Positions 37,133-47,525 of a stretch of DNA of 64,000 bases are shown piece after piece. Position 1 is the stretch's first letter; every line of letters starts with the position of its first letter. The position numbers and the translations under genes are program-made. Location of the stretch: positions 1 to 64,000 of the forward strand of contig JARQPW010000002.1 of assembly GCA_029577135.1 (NCBI GenBank). Reading direction: 5' to 3'. The DNA is from Acidimicrobiales bacterium (GTDB lineage Bacteria > Actinomycetota > Acidimicrobiia > Acidimicrobiales > MedAcidi-G1). The notes beneath the pieces are model-generated. The model had not been told where the DNA came from. It saw nothing but the letters and a program-made list of their open reading frames with translations, and ran no database searches.

Positions 37133-37942
37133 ATGGCACGTCCCCCCGATGGTGCCCCAGTGGACGGACCGGGTGCCGTCATGGGCGTCCTCAACGTCAC
37201 GCCCGACTCCTTCTCCGACGGCGGCCGCTTCCTCGACCACGAGGCGGCCATCGAGCATGGCCACCGCCTGATCGACGAGGGTGCCGCCATCGTCGACGTG
37301 GGCGGCGAGTCGACCCGTCCCGGGGCCGATCCGGTCGGTCCCGACGAGGAGGCCAGGCGGATCGTGCCCGTCGTCGCCGAGTTGGCGGGCAACGTGCGCG
37401 TCTCGATCGACACGCGCCACGCCGAGGTCGCCCGGGCCGCCGTCGCGGCCGGCGCCACGATCGTCAACGACGTCAGTGCGAGCCTCGGCGATGTGGCAGC
37501 GGACCTGGGTGTCGGCTGGGTCGCCATGCACATGCGCGGCGACCCGCGGACGATGCAGGACAGACTCGTCTACGGCAACGTGGTGGCCGAGGTCCGCGAC
37601 TTCCTCGTGGAGCGGGCCGAGCGGGCTGCCGAGGCGGGTGTCGCCGAGGTATGGATCGACCCGGGGATCGGCTTCGGCAAGACCACCCGCCACAACCTCA
37701 AACTGCTGGCCGGCCTGGACGTGTTCGTGGACACCGGGTGGCCGGTCATCGTGGGGGCCAGTCGCAAGCGGTTCCTGGGCGAGCTGACGGCGGCCAGCGA
37801 CGGTGTAGACGTCCTGACGCCCCCCGACGACCGACGGGAGGGGTCGGTTGCCGTCGCCACGTGGGCATTCCGCAGCGGCGTCCGGATCGTGCGGGCCCAC
37901 GACGTTCGTTCCACCGTTCAGGTCGCACAGGTGGTCGGATGA
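37133..37942 (+). CDS. folP: Dihydropteroate synthase
   Basis: Joins dihydropterin pyrophosphate and p-aminobenzoate; the sulfonamide target. The 269 residues have VMGVLNVTPDSFSDGGRF, DVGGESTRPGADPV, VNDVSASL, DPGIGFGKTTRHN and GASRKRFLGEL. ATG 37133 is used; the protein then has a short leader before the first strand. Its stop forms ATGA with a 24-codon frame at 37939. Confidence 0.96.
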   Translation: MARPPDGAPVDGPGAVMGVLNVTPDSFSDGGRFLDHEAAIEHGHRLIDEGAAIVDVGGESTRPGADPVGPDEEARRIVPVVAELAGNVRVSIDTRHAEVARAAVAAGATIVNDVSASLGDVAADLGVGWVAMHMRGDPRTMQDRLVYGNVVAEVRDFLVERAERAAEAGVAEVWIDPGIGFGKTTRHNLKLLAGLDVFVDTGWPVIVGASRKRFLGELTAASDGVDVLTPPDDRREGSVAVATWAFRSGVRIVRAHDVRSTVQVAQVVG

Positions 37943-38013
37943 GGGTCCCGCCCGGCATCATGCAGGGCACACGGCCGGGTGACCGGCCCTTCAACGAGCG
38001 TGAGGTCCGATGA
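37939..38013 (+). CDS. 24-codon linker ORF in the folate operon
   Basis: A tiny frame, MRVPPGIMQGTRPGDRP...REVR, lies exactly between folP and the next gene, with a perfect 4-nt ATGA overlap at each end (37939-37942 and 38010-38013). The peptide is basic and Gly/Pro-rich with no recognised domain. It may serve mainly to hand ribosomes on from folP to the gene at 38010. Whether the peptide matters is unknown. Confidence 0.45.
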   Translation: MRVPPGIMQGTRPGDRPFNEREVR

Positions 38014-38534
38014 GAGGCAAGTGGGCTCGGGGCATCGTGCCCCGCGGGTTCAAGTGGATCATCACGGACCGCCTCGCGGTCTGCGAGCGTCCCGGCGGCT
38101 GCGGCTCCAGCCACCGCAAGGTGCGCCGCAATGAGGAGATCATCTGGCTGCGCGAGAACGACTTCGATCTCGTGGTGTCGCTCCTGGGGAGCGAGCACAA
38201 CCTGCACAACTACGAGGACCTCACCGTCAAGTGGGCCCAGGTGCCCTATGGCGGTCCCGAGGAGGGCCCCGAACGCCTCGCCGAGGTGCTCGACCAACTG
38301 GTCGAGTTCACCGCCGACGGCCAACGGGTGATCGTGCACCGGGACGAGTTGAACGACGTTGTCTGCGGGTTGATGGGCGCCTACCTGTTGTGGAGCGGCC
38401 TGATCCCACACGGCCCGCAGGTCATCTCGGTCACCGAACGCCTTCTCGAACGTCGGCTCGACAGCCCGGGGCGCCAGATCATCGAGCAGGCGGTGCAGGC
38501 CAGGGGCGTCCCGGACGACGGCGACGAAGCGTGA
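38010..38534 (+). CDS. Protein phosphatase-like protein with degenerate signature
   Basis: A 174-residue protein with the layout of a dual-specificity/tyrosine phosphatase: EEIIWLRENDFDLVVSLLGSE, then a P..GPEEGPERLAEVLDQLVEF segment, then a strand leading to the active-site loop. In active enzymes that loop is HCxxxxxR; here it reads VIVHRDELNDVV, with Arg in place of the Cys (R111) and Val in place of the Arg (V117). It is probably a catalytically dead relative, perhaps a binding protein. It is coupled to folB by a GTGA overlap. Family assignment is from pattern only. Confidence 0.6.
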   Translation: MRGKWARGIVPRGFKWIITDRLAVCERPGGCGSSHRKVRRNEEIIWLRENDFDLVVSLLGSEHNLHNYEDLTVKWAQVPYGGPEEGPERLAEVLDQLVEFTADGQRVIVHRDELNDVVCGLMGAYLLWSGLIPHGPQVISVTERLLERRLDSPGRQIIEQAVQARGVPDDGDEA

Positions 38535-38902
38535 CGGGCGTGTCGGACGACGTCATCGAACTTCGGGACCTGCGGGTCTCCGCCTTCTGCGGCGTACTGC
38601 CCGAGGAGACCACCCGTCGCCAACCGTTCGCCTTCGACCTCGACATCCACGTCGACCTGGCGGTGGCAGCCGTCAGCGACGAGTTGGCGGACACGGTCGA
38701 CTACGGGGCGCTCTGCGGGCTCGTCGCCGGGATCGCCGCCGCCGAGCGCTTCTCGCTCCTCGAGCGGTTCGCCGGCCGGGTGGCCGAGGCGGTCCTGGCC
38801 GTGGACCGGGTCGAGGCCGTGACAGTCGTGGTTCGCAAGCTGCGACCGCCGGTCGCCGAGGCGCTCGGCACCAGCGGCGTCCGGATCCACCGGCGGGCAT
38901 GA
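38531..38902 (+). CDS. folB: Dihydroneopterin aldolase
   Basis: Splits dihydroneopterin into 6-hydroxymethyl-dihydropterin and glycolaldehyde. The 123 residues include IELRDLRVSAFCGVLPEE, where Val-Leu-Pro-Glu-Glu carries the catalytic Glu, then TVDYGALC and FSLLERFAGRVAEAVL. GTG 38531 is preferred because it overlaps the previous stop; GTG 38540 is the alternative. It ends with an ATGA overlap into folK. Confidence 0.93.
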   Translation: MTGVSDDVIELRDLRVSAFCGVLPEETTRRQPFAFDLDIHVDLAVAAVSDELADTVDYGALCGLVAGIAAAERFSLLERFAGRVAEAVLAVDRVEAVTVVVRKLRPPVAEALGTSGVRIHRRA

Positions 38903-39375
38903 AGCGGGCCCATCGTCGGGCCTTCCTCGGCCTGGGATCGAACCTGGGAGATCGCCTCGGGCATCTGCGGGCTGCTGTGGCGTCCCTACCGGACGTGGTG
39001 GCCGTCTCGCCCGTCTACGAGACGACACCGGTCGGGGGCCCCGAACAGGGTTCGTACCTGAACTGCGTCGTCGAGCTCCACACCTCGGCAGGTGCCCGCC
39101 AACTGCTCCACGCGGCGCAGGCCTGCGAATCCGCTGCCGGAAGGGTCCGGGAGGAGCGGTGGGGGCCGCGCACCCTCGACGTGGACGTGCTCTGGATCGA
39201 CGGGTCGACGGTCGACGAGCCCGACCTCGTCGTGCCCCATCCCCGGATGTCCGAGCGGGCCTTCGTCCTCGTGCCGTTGCGGGACCTGGCCCCCGACCTG
39301 GTCGCGGAGATCCCGGCGGGGAGTGGGTCGGAAGGCGTGGTCAGGATCGGCCCGCTCGGCCCGCCGGTATCCTGA
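38899..39375 (+). CDS. folK: HPPK, 6-hydroxymethyl-dihydropterin pyrophosphokinase
   Basis: Transfers pyrophosphate from ATP to the pterin before FolP acts. The 158 residues have FLGLGSNLGDRLGHLRAAV, SPVYETTPVGGPEQGSYLN, RWGPRTLDVDVLWIDG (two metal-binding Asp) and PHPRMSERAFVLVPL. Length is normal. A TATCCT box for the next gene lies within its last codons. Confidence 0.96.
   Translation: MKRAHRRAFLGLGSNLGDRLGHLRAAVASLPDVVAVSPVYETTPVGGPEQGSYLNCVVELHTSAGARQLLHAAQACESAAGRVREERWGPRTLDVDVLWIDGSTVDEPDLVVPHPRMSERAFVLVPLRDLAPDLVAEIPAGSGSEGVVRIGPLGPPVS
39368..39373 (+). promoter_or_regulatory. -10 box (TATCCT), near-leaderless
   Basis: TATCCT ends 13 nt before ATG 39387, so a transcript would have a leader of only 6 nt or so. 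It lies inside the end of folK. Confidence 0.4.
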
Positions 39376-39386
39376 CGGCGATCGCC

Positions 39387-40106
39387 ATGCGACGGGTACG
39401 GATCATCGGGCCCGGACGGGCCGGCAGCTCTCTGGCAGCGGCACTGGGCCGCTGCGGCTGGTCCGTCGAGCCACTCCTCGGCCGCGACGACGACCCCTCC
39501 TCGGCAGCCGAAGGCGTCGACCTGTTGGTGGTCGCCACCCCCGACCGGGTGGTCGCCGACGTTGCCGCCTCAGTGGGTCCCGACCCGGACACGGTCGTGG
39601 CGCACCTCTCCGGAGCCCTGGGACTCGAGGCCCTGGCGCCCCACCTGCGAAGGGCCGCCTGCCATCCGCTGGTGTCGTTGGCCGACGCCGACCGGGGCGC
39701 CGATCTGTTGTGCGGCGGCGCCTGGTTCGCCGTGGCGGGCGATCCGCTCGTCAACGAGGTGGTCGAGGCGCTGGGGGGACGGACCGTCACCGTCGACGAC
39801 GCCGACCGGTCGACCTACCACGCCGCTGCCGTGCTGGCGTCGAACCACCTCGTGGCGCTGCTGGGACAGGTCGAACGCATCGCCGGACCGCTCGGCATCC
39901 CGCTCGACGCCTTCCTCGACCTCGCCGAGGGGAGCCTCGCCAACGTGCGCGCACTGGGCCCCGCCGACGCGCTGACCGGACCGGCGGCCCGGGGTGACGA
40001 GGCCACCATCGACCGCCACCTCGCCGCCCTGTCCGCCGACGAGCATGCCGCGTACAAGGCCCTGGCCGACCTGGCCAGGAGGCTGGCGGGGCGACGTCGG
40101 CCATGA
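39387..40106 (+). CDS. panG: DUF2520 Rossmann protein, PanG-type ketopantoate reductase candidate
   Basis: A 239-residue NADP-binding protein with a Rossmann start RVRIIGPGRAGSSLAAAL and a C-terminal DUF2520 helical domain (STYHAAAVLASNHLVALLGQ). The family includes PanG, an alternative ketopantoate reductase described in Francisella and some Clostridium species. Its ATGA coupling to panC, the next pantothenate enzyme, supports that role here. No panE or panB is in the window. Function is inferred from family and neighbour. Confidence 0.8.
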   Translation: MRRVRIIGPGRAGSSLAAALGRCGWSVEPLLGRDDDPSSAAEGVDLLVVATPDRVVADVAASVGPDPDTVVAHLSGALGLEALAPHLRRAACHPLVSLADADRGADLLCGGAWFAVAGDPLVNEVVEALGGRTVTVDDADRSTYHAAAVLASNHLVALLGQVERIAGPLGIPLDAFLDLAEGSLANVRALGPADALTGPAARGDEATIDRHLAALSADEHAAYKALADLARRLAGRRRP

Positions 40107-40966
40107 GTCGACCGGAGGTCGTCGGCTCCGTCGCCGACCTGCAGGAACGCCTCGATGCCACCCGGGCGGCGGGGGCATCGGTGGGCTTCGTGCCGACCAT
40201 GGGGTACCTCCACCAGGGGCACGCCTCGCTGATCGACGCCGCCGTCGCTGCGGACGACCTCACCGTGGTTTCGATCTTCGTCAACCCCCTCCAGTTCGCC
40301 TCCGACGAGGACCTGGCCGACTACCCGAGGGACCTCGAGGCCGACCTCGCCTGTTGCGGAGAGCACGGCGCCGACCTGGTGTTCCATCCGACGGCCCGGG
40401 AGGTCTACCCGGAGGGCGCCGACGAGCCGGTCGCCGTCGGTGCCGTCGGTGGGCCCCTGGAGGGGGCGAACCGACCCACCCACTTCGCCGGCGTGGCCAC
40501 CGTTGTCGCCCGGCTGTTCCGGATCTTGGGCCGCTGCCGGGCCTACCTCGGCGAAAAGGACTTCCAGCAGTTGGCGGTGGTGCGCCGGATGGTCGCCGAC
40601 CTGGACCTGCCCGTCGAGGTGGTGGGCTGTCCGATCGTGCGCGAGTCCGACGGCCTTGCACTCTCGAGCCGAAACGTCTACCTCGAACCGGACGAACGGC
40701 GCCAGGCACCTGTGCTGTACCGGGCGCTCCGGGCGGGAGTCGCTGCAGTCGAGTGCGGTGGTGGCGACCCGGTGGCCGTGGTGGGGGCGATGGAGGCCGT
40801 GCTGGCCGATGCGCCGGACCTCGCCGTCGACTACGCCGCGCTCGTCGAACCCGACACCTTCGCCGTGCCGGAGCGGATCGCCACCGGGAGCGAGGTCCGG
40901 CTCCTGGTCGCCGGCCGCCTCGGTCGGGCCCGCCTCATCGACAACGTGGGGGCGACGGCTCCGTGA
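40103..40966 (+). CDS. panC: Pantothenate synthetase
   Basis: Joins pantoate and beta-alanine using ATP. The 287 residues include GFVPTMGYLHQGHASLI (the HxGH nucleotide motif), VSIFVNPLQF, YPRDLEADL, GEKDFQQLAVV and ALSSRNVYL. The C-terminal domain is complete. It overlaps panG by 4 nt and the nad remnant by 4 nt (GTGA). The aspartate decarboxylase gene panD, adjacent in mycobacteria, is missing here. Confidence 0.96.
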   Translation: MSRPEVVGSVADLQERLDATRAAGASVGFVPTMGYLHQGHASLIDAAVAADDLTVVSIFVNPLQFASDEDLADYPRDLEADLACCGEHGADLVFHPTAREVYPEGADEPVAVGAVGGPLEGANRPTHFAGVATVVARLFRILGRCRAYLGEKDFQQLAVVRRMVADLDLPVEVVGCPIVRESDGLALSSRNVYLEPDERRQAPVLYRALRAGVAAVECGGGDPVAVVGAMEAVLADAPDLAVDYAALVEPDTFAVPERIATGSEVRLLVAGRLGRARLIDNVGATAP

Positions 40967-41448
40967 GTCCGGAAGCGCAGCACCTCGACCTGGTGGTGGT
41001 CGGCAGCGGAGTCGCCGGCCTCTCGGCCGCCGTCCGGGCCGGCGGAGGCCACAACCACCCCGCGAACCTGAGCGACAGCGTGATGCTCAAGGACAACCAC
41101 CTGTTCGGCACCGACATCACGTCGGCCGTCGCCCGGTCCCGCGGCCTCCGGCCGGATCGGATCGTCCACGTCGAGTGCGACACCCTCGACCAGGTCCGCG
41201 AGGCACTTTCGGCGGAAGCCGACGCACTGCTGCTCGACAACATGGTCCCGCACCTCGTGCGGGAGGCCGTCGGCATCGCCCGCTCCTTCGGCGAGGACGG
41301 CGGGAGCGTGCCCCTGCTCGAGGCCTCGGCAGGGATCACGCTCGGGACGGTGGCCGACTACGCAGCGACCGGTGTGGACTGCGTTTCCAGCGTTTCGCTG
41401 ACCCAGGCCGCCCCGGCGCTGGACATCGGCCTGGACCTCGGCCGTTGA
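40963..41448 (+). pseudogene. nadB'-'nadC chimera: NadB N-terminus fused to the NadC C-terminal half
   Basis: A 161-codon intact frame that cannot encode either parent enzyme. Residues 1-26 are the FAD-binding start of L-aspartate oxidase (HLDLVVVGSGVAGLSAAVRA). From residue 24-27 the sequence becomes the second half of quinolinate phosphoribosyltransferase: GGGHNHPANLSDSVMLKDNH, DALLLDNMVPH, LEASAGITLGTVADYAATGVD and ALDIGLDLGR. Missing are roughly 495 NadB codons and 155 NadC codons, about 2 kb. The quinolinate-binding His-Arg pair reads His-Pro here. Both proteins usually have A-V-R-A/T at this point, so a short shared sequence may have joined them. It is either a real deletion or an assembly collapse. 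Confidence 0.85.
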
Positions 41449-41521
41449 CCACAACACCCACCTGCGGGCCCGTCCGTGCGATGATCTCGCCAGGCGCCGA
41501 AACCGTTGTGGAGGAGCGACC

Positions 41522-42313
41522 TTGCTGCTGACCATCGACGTGGGGAACACCCAGACCGTCATCGGGCTCTACGACCGCGAACTCACCTCGGGGACGACCG
41601 CCGCCGCCGGCCTGTTCGACCACTGGCGTATCGCCACCGACGCGGCACGAACCGCCGACGAGCACGCCGTCGTGATCCGGAGCCTGCTGCAGTCGTCGGG
41701 CTACCCGTTCGACGTGGACGGCGTGGCGATCTGCGCCGGCGTGCCCCGGGTTCTCGCAAGCCTGCGGGAGATGATCGACCGCAACATCGACGTCGACCCG
41801 GTCGTGATCGAGCCCGGCGTCCGGACCGGGATGGCGATCCTCTACGACAACCCCAAGGAGGTCGGCGCCGACCGCATCGCCAACGCGGTTGCCGCCTTCG
41901 ACCTCTACGGCGGCCCGACCGTCGTGGTCGACTTCGGCACGGGCAACAACTTCGACGTCATCTCCGCCGACGGAGAGTTCCTCGGGGGAGCCATCGCCCC
42001 GGGGGTCGAGATCAGCCTGGACGCCCTCTTCGAGCGGGCGGCGGCCCTACGGACCGTCGAGTTGGTGGCACCCCGCAGCGTCATCGGCAAGAACACCGTC
42101 GAGTCCCTACAGTCGGGCGCCGTGTTCGGATTCGCCTCGCAGATCGACGGCATGGTCGAACGGTTCCGGTCCGAGTTGGGCGGCTGCACGGTCGTCGCCA
42201 CCGGCGGGCTGGCCCCCCTGATCGCCCCGGCGGCTGCGACGATCGAGCACGTCGAGCCCTTCCTGACGCTCCACGGCCTGCGCATCGTCTTCCACCGGAA
42301 TCAGGAGCACTGA
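41522..42313 (+). CDS. coaX: Type III pantothenate kinase
   Basis: The first step of CoA synthesis, ATP + pantothenate; this type is insensitive to CoA feedback. The 263 residues have LTIDVGNTQTVIGLYD, GADRIANAVAAF and FLGGAIAPGVEISLDALFERAA. The usual DFGTATTFD loop reads DFGTGNNFD here. TTG 41522 is the start, 7 nt after GGAGGAG. The 73-nt gap before it holds a GATGAT that could be a -10 (41480-41485). Confidence 0.93.
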   Translation: MLLTIDVGNTQTVIGLYDRELTSGTTAAAGLFDHWRIATDAARTADEHAVVIRSLLQSSGYPFDVDGVAICAGVPRVLASLREMIDRNIDVDPVVIEPGVRTGMAILYDNPKEVGADRIANAVAAFDLYGGPTVVVDFGTGNNFDVISADGEFLGGAIAPGVEISLDALFERAAALRTVELVAPRSVIGKNTVESLQSGAVFGFASQIDGMVERFRSELGGCTVVATGGLAPLIAPAAATIEHVEPFLTLHGLRIVFHRNQEH

Positions 42314-42317
42314 GCCG

Positions 42318-43760
42318 ATGGACACCGACAACGGCATCCCGTACCGCTTCGAGCCGACGGCCGACGCCGCCGGGCTGCACGCCGCCCACGGCGACCTCGA
42401 GCCCGGTGCCGAGACCGGCGTCGAGGTCACGATCGCCGGCCGCCTCATGCTGCGCCGCGACCAGGGGAAGCTGTTCTTCGGCGTTCTCCAGGACGCCACC
42501 GGACGCATCCAGCTCTTCGCCCCGCAGAAGACGACCCCCGACTTCGACGGGTTCACCGGCCTGCACCTGGGCGACTGGGTCGGTGTGACCGGCGAGGTCA
42601 TCGCCACCCGCCGAGGCGAGCTCTCGGTCCGGGTCGGCTCGTGGGTGCGCCTCGCCGAGGCCCGCCGCCCGTTCCCGGACAAGTGGCACGGCATCACCGA
42701 CACCGACACCCGCTACCGGCAGCGCTACGTGGACCTCTGGGTCACCGACGAGGCCCGCGAGGCCTTCCTCCTGCGCAGCCGGGCGATCTCGCTGATGCGC
42801 CGCTGGCTCGAGGACCGTGGGTTCATCGAGGTCGAGACGCCGGTCTTCCACCCCATCCCCGGCGGGGCGCTGGCCATGCCGTTCACCACCCACCACAACG
42901 CACTCGACCTCGACCTGTACCTGCGCATCGCTCCCGAGCTGTACCTGAAGCGCCTCACGGTCGGCGGCATGGAGCGGGTGTTCGAGGTGGCGCGGGTGTT
43001 CCGCAACGAGGGGGTGTCGACCCGCCACAACCCCGAGTTCACGATGCTCGAGCTGTACCAGGCGTACGCCGACTACACCGACATCATGGTGCTGGTCGAG
43101 GAACTGGTCGCCCACCTGGCCGAGTCGCTGCTCGGCACCACCAGCCTCACCTACGACGGTCGGGAGATCGACCTGTCGGTCCCGTGGACGCGGGCGACGC
43201 TCTCCGAGTTGCTCGCCGAACACGGCGGCCTCGAGGTCGACCTCGACACGCCGCGCCCCGAGCTGGTGCGGCTGTGCGAGGAGCGGGACATCACCGTCGA
43301 GGACCACTACGGGCCCGGCAAGCTGATCCTCGAGCTCTACGAGAAGACCACCGAGCCCGAGCTGTGGGGACCGGTGTTCGTCACCGACTACCCGAAGGAG
43401 GTCTCGCCCCTCTCGCGGGACCACCGCGACCGGCCGGGCTGGGTCGAGCGCTTCGAGGGCATCGTGGCGGGTAGCGAACTGTGCAACGCCTTCACCGAGC
43501 TCGTCGACCCCGATGAGCAGCGGGAGCGCTTCGCCGCCCAGGAGGCCGGGAGGGCCACCGGCGACTCCGAGGCGATGGCGGTCGACGAGGACTACCTGCG
43601 GGCGCTCGAGTACGGCCTACCACCGACCGGAGGCCTCGGAATCGGCGTCGACCGGCTGATCATGCTGCTGACCGGTACCACGGCGATCCGCGACGTGATC
43701 CTGTTCCCGACGCTGCGACCCGAGCAGGAACGGGGTGTCTCGGGCGGGCCCGACGCCTGA
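42318..43760 (+). CDS. lysS: Lysyl-tRNA synthetase, class II
   Basis: Charges tRNA-Lys. The 480 residues include the OB-fold anticodon domain (VTIAGRLMLRRDQGKLFFGVLQD), motif 2 FEVARVFRNEGVSTRHNPEFTMLE and motif 3 GLGIGVDRLIMLLTGT. The length is slightly under the usual 490-500. It starts 4 nt after coaX. The C-terminal tail after the family end RDVILFPTLRPE is short and polar. It converges on the polyprenyl synthase gene with 16 nt between. Confidence 0.96.
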   Translation: MDTDNGIPYRFEPTADAAGLHAAHGDLEPGAETGVEVTIAGRLMLRRDQGKLFFGVLQDATGRIQLFAPQKTTPDFDGFTGLHLGDWVGVTGEVIATRRGELSVRVGSWVRLAEARRPFPDKWHGITDTDTRYRQRYVDLWVTDEAREAFLLRSRAISLMRRWLEDRGFIEVETPVFHPIPGGALAMPFTTHHNALDLDLYLRIAPELYLKRLTVGGMERVFEVARVFRNEGVSTRHNPEFTMLELYQAYADYTDIMVLVEELVAHLAESLLGTTSLTYDGREIDLSVPWTRATLSELLAEHGGLEVDLDTPRPELVRLCEERDITVEDHYGPGKLILELYEKTTEPELWGPVFVTDYPKEVSPLSRDHRDRPGWVERFEGIVAGSELCNAFTELVDPDEQRERFAAQEAGRATGDSEAMAVDEDYLRALEYGLPPTGGLGIGVDRLIMLLTGTTAIRDVILFPTLRPEQERGVSGGPDA

Positions 43761-43776
43761 GACCCGCGCCCGATCC

Positions 43777-44793
43777 CTACTGCCGGTTCGGGGCGTGGGA
43801 GACGACGTCGACCCGGGACAACAACAGGTCGCAGGTCTGGCGCAGGGTGGAGACCGCCGGCGTGGGTGGAAACTCGGCGAGTGCACCGATGGCAGCGCCG
43901 GTGAACTCGATCGCCGTGGCCATCGAGGTGGCGAGTGATTCGTCGTCCCGCAGGATCTCGAGGGCCCGGTCGCGGGTCGTCGCGTCGATCGTGCCGCTGA
44001 GCAGGCTGCGGAGCTCGTCACCCGAGGAGCCACCGAACGCCCGGATGACCGGGAGGGTGTAGACGCCCTCGCAGAGGTCGTTGCCGGCGGGCTTGCCGAG
44101 TTGGCCGTCGCTGGCGACGAGGTCGAGGACGTCGTCGACGACCTGGAAGGCCATCCCGTAGTGGTGGCCGAAGGAGCTGAGGGCCTCGACCTCGTTGCGG
44201 GAGAGGCCGGCCACGATGCCGCCGATGCGGGCAGCGGTGGCAAGGAGGGCAGCGGTCTTGCCGGCGATCGACTCGAGGTAGGCGGCTTCGGTGCGGTCCA
44301 CGTCGAAGGCGCTGCCCAACTCCCGGACCTGACCCTCGCAGAGGCGGGCGATGGTGCCGGCCAACAGGGCGGCCACCTCGGTGCCGAGGTCGGCGGCGAT
44401 CTCGGAGGCCCGGGCCAGCAGGTAGTCGCCGGCGAGGATGGCCTCGAGGTTGCCGAACCGGGAGTTGACGCTCTCGACGGTCCGCCGGGTGTCGGCTCCG
44501 TCGATGACGTCGTCGTGGTAGAGCGAGCCCTGGTGGACCAACTCGACGGCGACCCCGCCTCGGATGGCGTCGAGGCTGGCCGGGCCGGGTTCGGTGGCGG
44601 TCGCCTGCGATGCCGTGATGGTGAGGGCGGGGCGGACCCGCTTGCCCCCGGCGTCGATCAGGTGCCGGGCCACCTCCGTGAGGAACGGTTCGGCGGACTG
44701 CACGACCCGACGGAGTTCCTCGTCGACCAGGCAGAGGTGGTCGGCCATGCCCGGAAGACCCAGGAGCGAGGAGGAATCGGGGGGTAGGGCCAC
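43777..44793 (-). CDS. Polyprenyl diphosphate synthase
   Basis: A trans-isoprenyl diphosphate synthase, likely for the C35-C50 chain of menaquinone or for carotenoid/other lipid precursors. The 338 residues have [11 protein letters not shown], the first Asp-rich motif [30 protein letters not shown] and the second Asp-rich motif [14 protein letters not shown] 44793 is selected because TATCCT ends 6 nt before it and the longer frame upstream is unconserved. Chain length cannot be told from the sequence. It diverges from clpC. Confidence 0.9.
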   Translation of the reverse strand: MALPPDSSSLLGLPGMADHLCLVDEELRRVVQSAEPFLTEVARHLIDAGGKRVRPALTITASQATATEPGPASLDAIRGGVAVELVHQGSLYHDDVIDGADTRRTVESVNSRFGNLEAILAGDYLLARASEIAADLGTEVAALLAGTIARLCEGQVRELGSAFDVDRTEAAYLESIAGKTAALLATAARIGGIVAGLSRNEVEALSSFGHHYGMAFQVVDDVLDLVASDGQLGKPAGNDLCEGVYTLPVIRAFGGSSGDELRSLLSGTIDATTRDRALEILRDDESLATSMATAIEFTGAAIGALAEFPPTPAVSTLRQTCDLLLSRVDVVSHAPNRQ

Positions 44794-44799
44794 CCGTGG

Positions 44800-44805
44800 A
44801 GGATA
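44800..44805 (-). promoter_or_regulatory. -10 box (TATCCT) of a predicted leaderless promoter
   Basis: On the minus strand TATCCT ends 6 nt before GTG 44793. It helps decide the start of the polyprenyl synthase. Confidence 0.6.
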
Positions 44806-44881
44806 CGGGGGGGTCCGGTGCCGTGAAACCGACGGAGTGGGCCGTGGCCGAAGGAGCCGATTGCTCGTCACGGGCGGTGGG

Positions 44882-44887
44882 TACACT
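44882..44887 (+). promoter_or_regulatory. -10 box (TACACT) of clpC
   Basis: TACACT lies 61 nt before the clpC TTG and gives a leader of about 55 nt with a GACAGGGAG ribosome site. No CtsR-type or ClgR-type operator was recognised nearby. Confidence 0.45.
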
Positions 44888-44948
44888 CCCTGACAGAGGC
44901 GCCCGCCGGGCGCCACATCGATCAGGAACACGACAGGGAGACGGCTGC

Positions 44949-47477
<2,529 letters not shown>

Positions 47478-47512
47478 CAATACAGCGCGAACCTCGCCGT
47501 CGTCCCATCGCC

Positions 47513-47518
47513 TAGCGT
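47513..47518 (+). promoter_or_regulatory. -10 box (TAGCGT) of a predicted leaderless promoter
   Basis: TAGCGT ends 7 nt before ATG 47526. Confidence 0.6.
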
Positions 47519-47525
47519 CCCCGTC

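Noticed and set aside
41445-41485. TTGACC (41445) and GATGAT (41480) as a standard coaX promoter
   Set aside because: The spacer would be 29 nt, far from 16-18; only the -10 remains a possibility.
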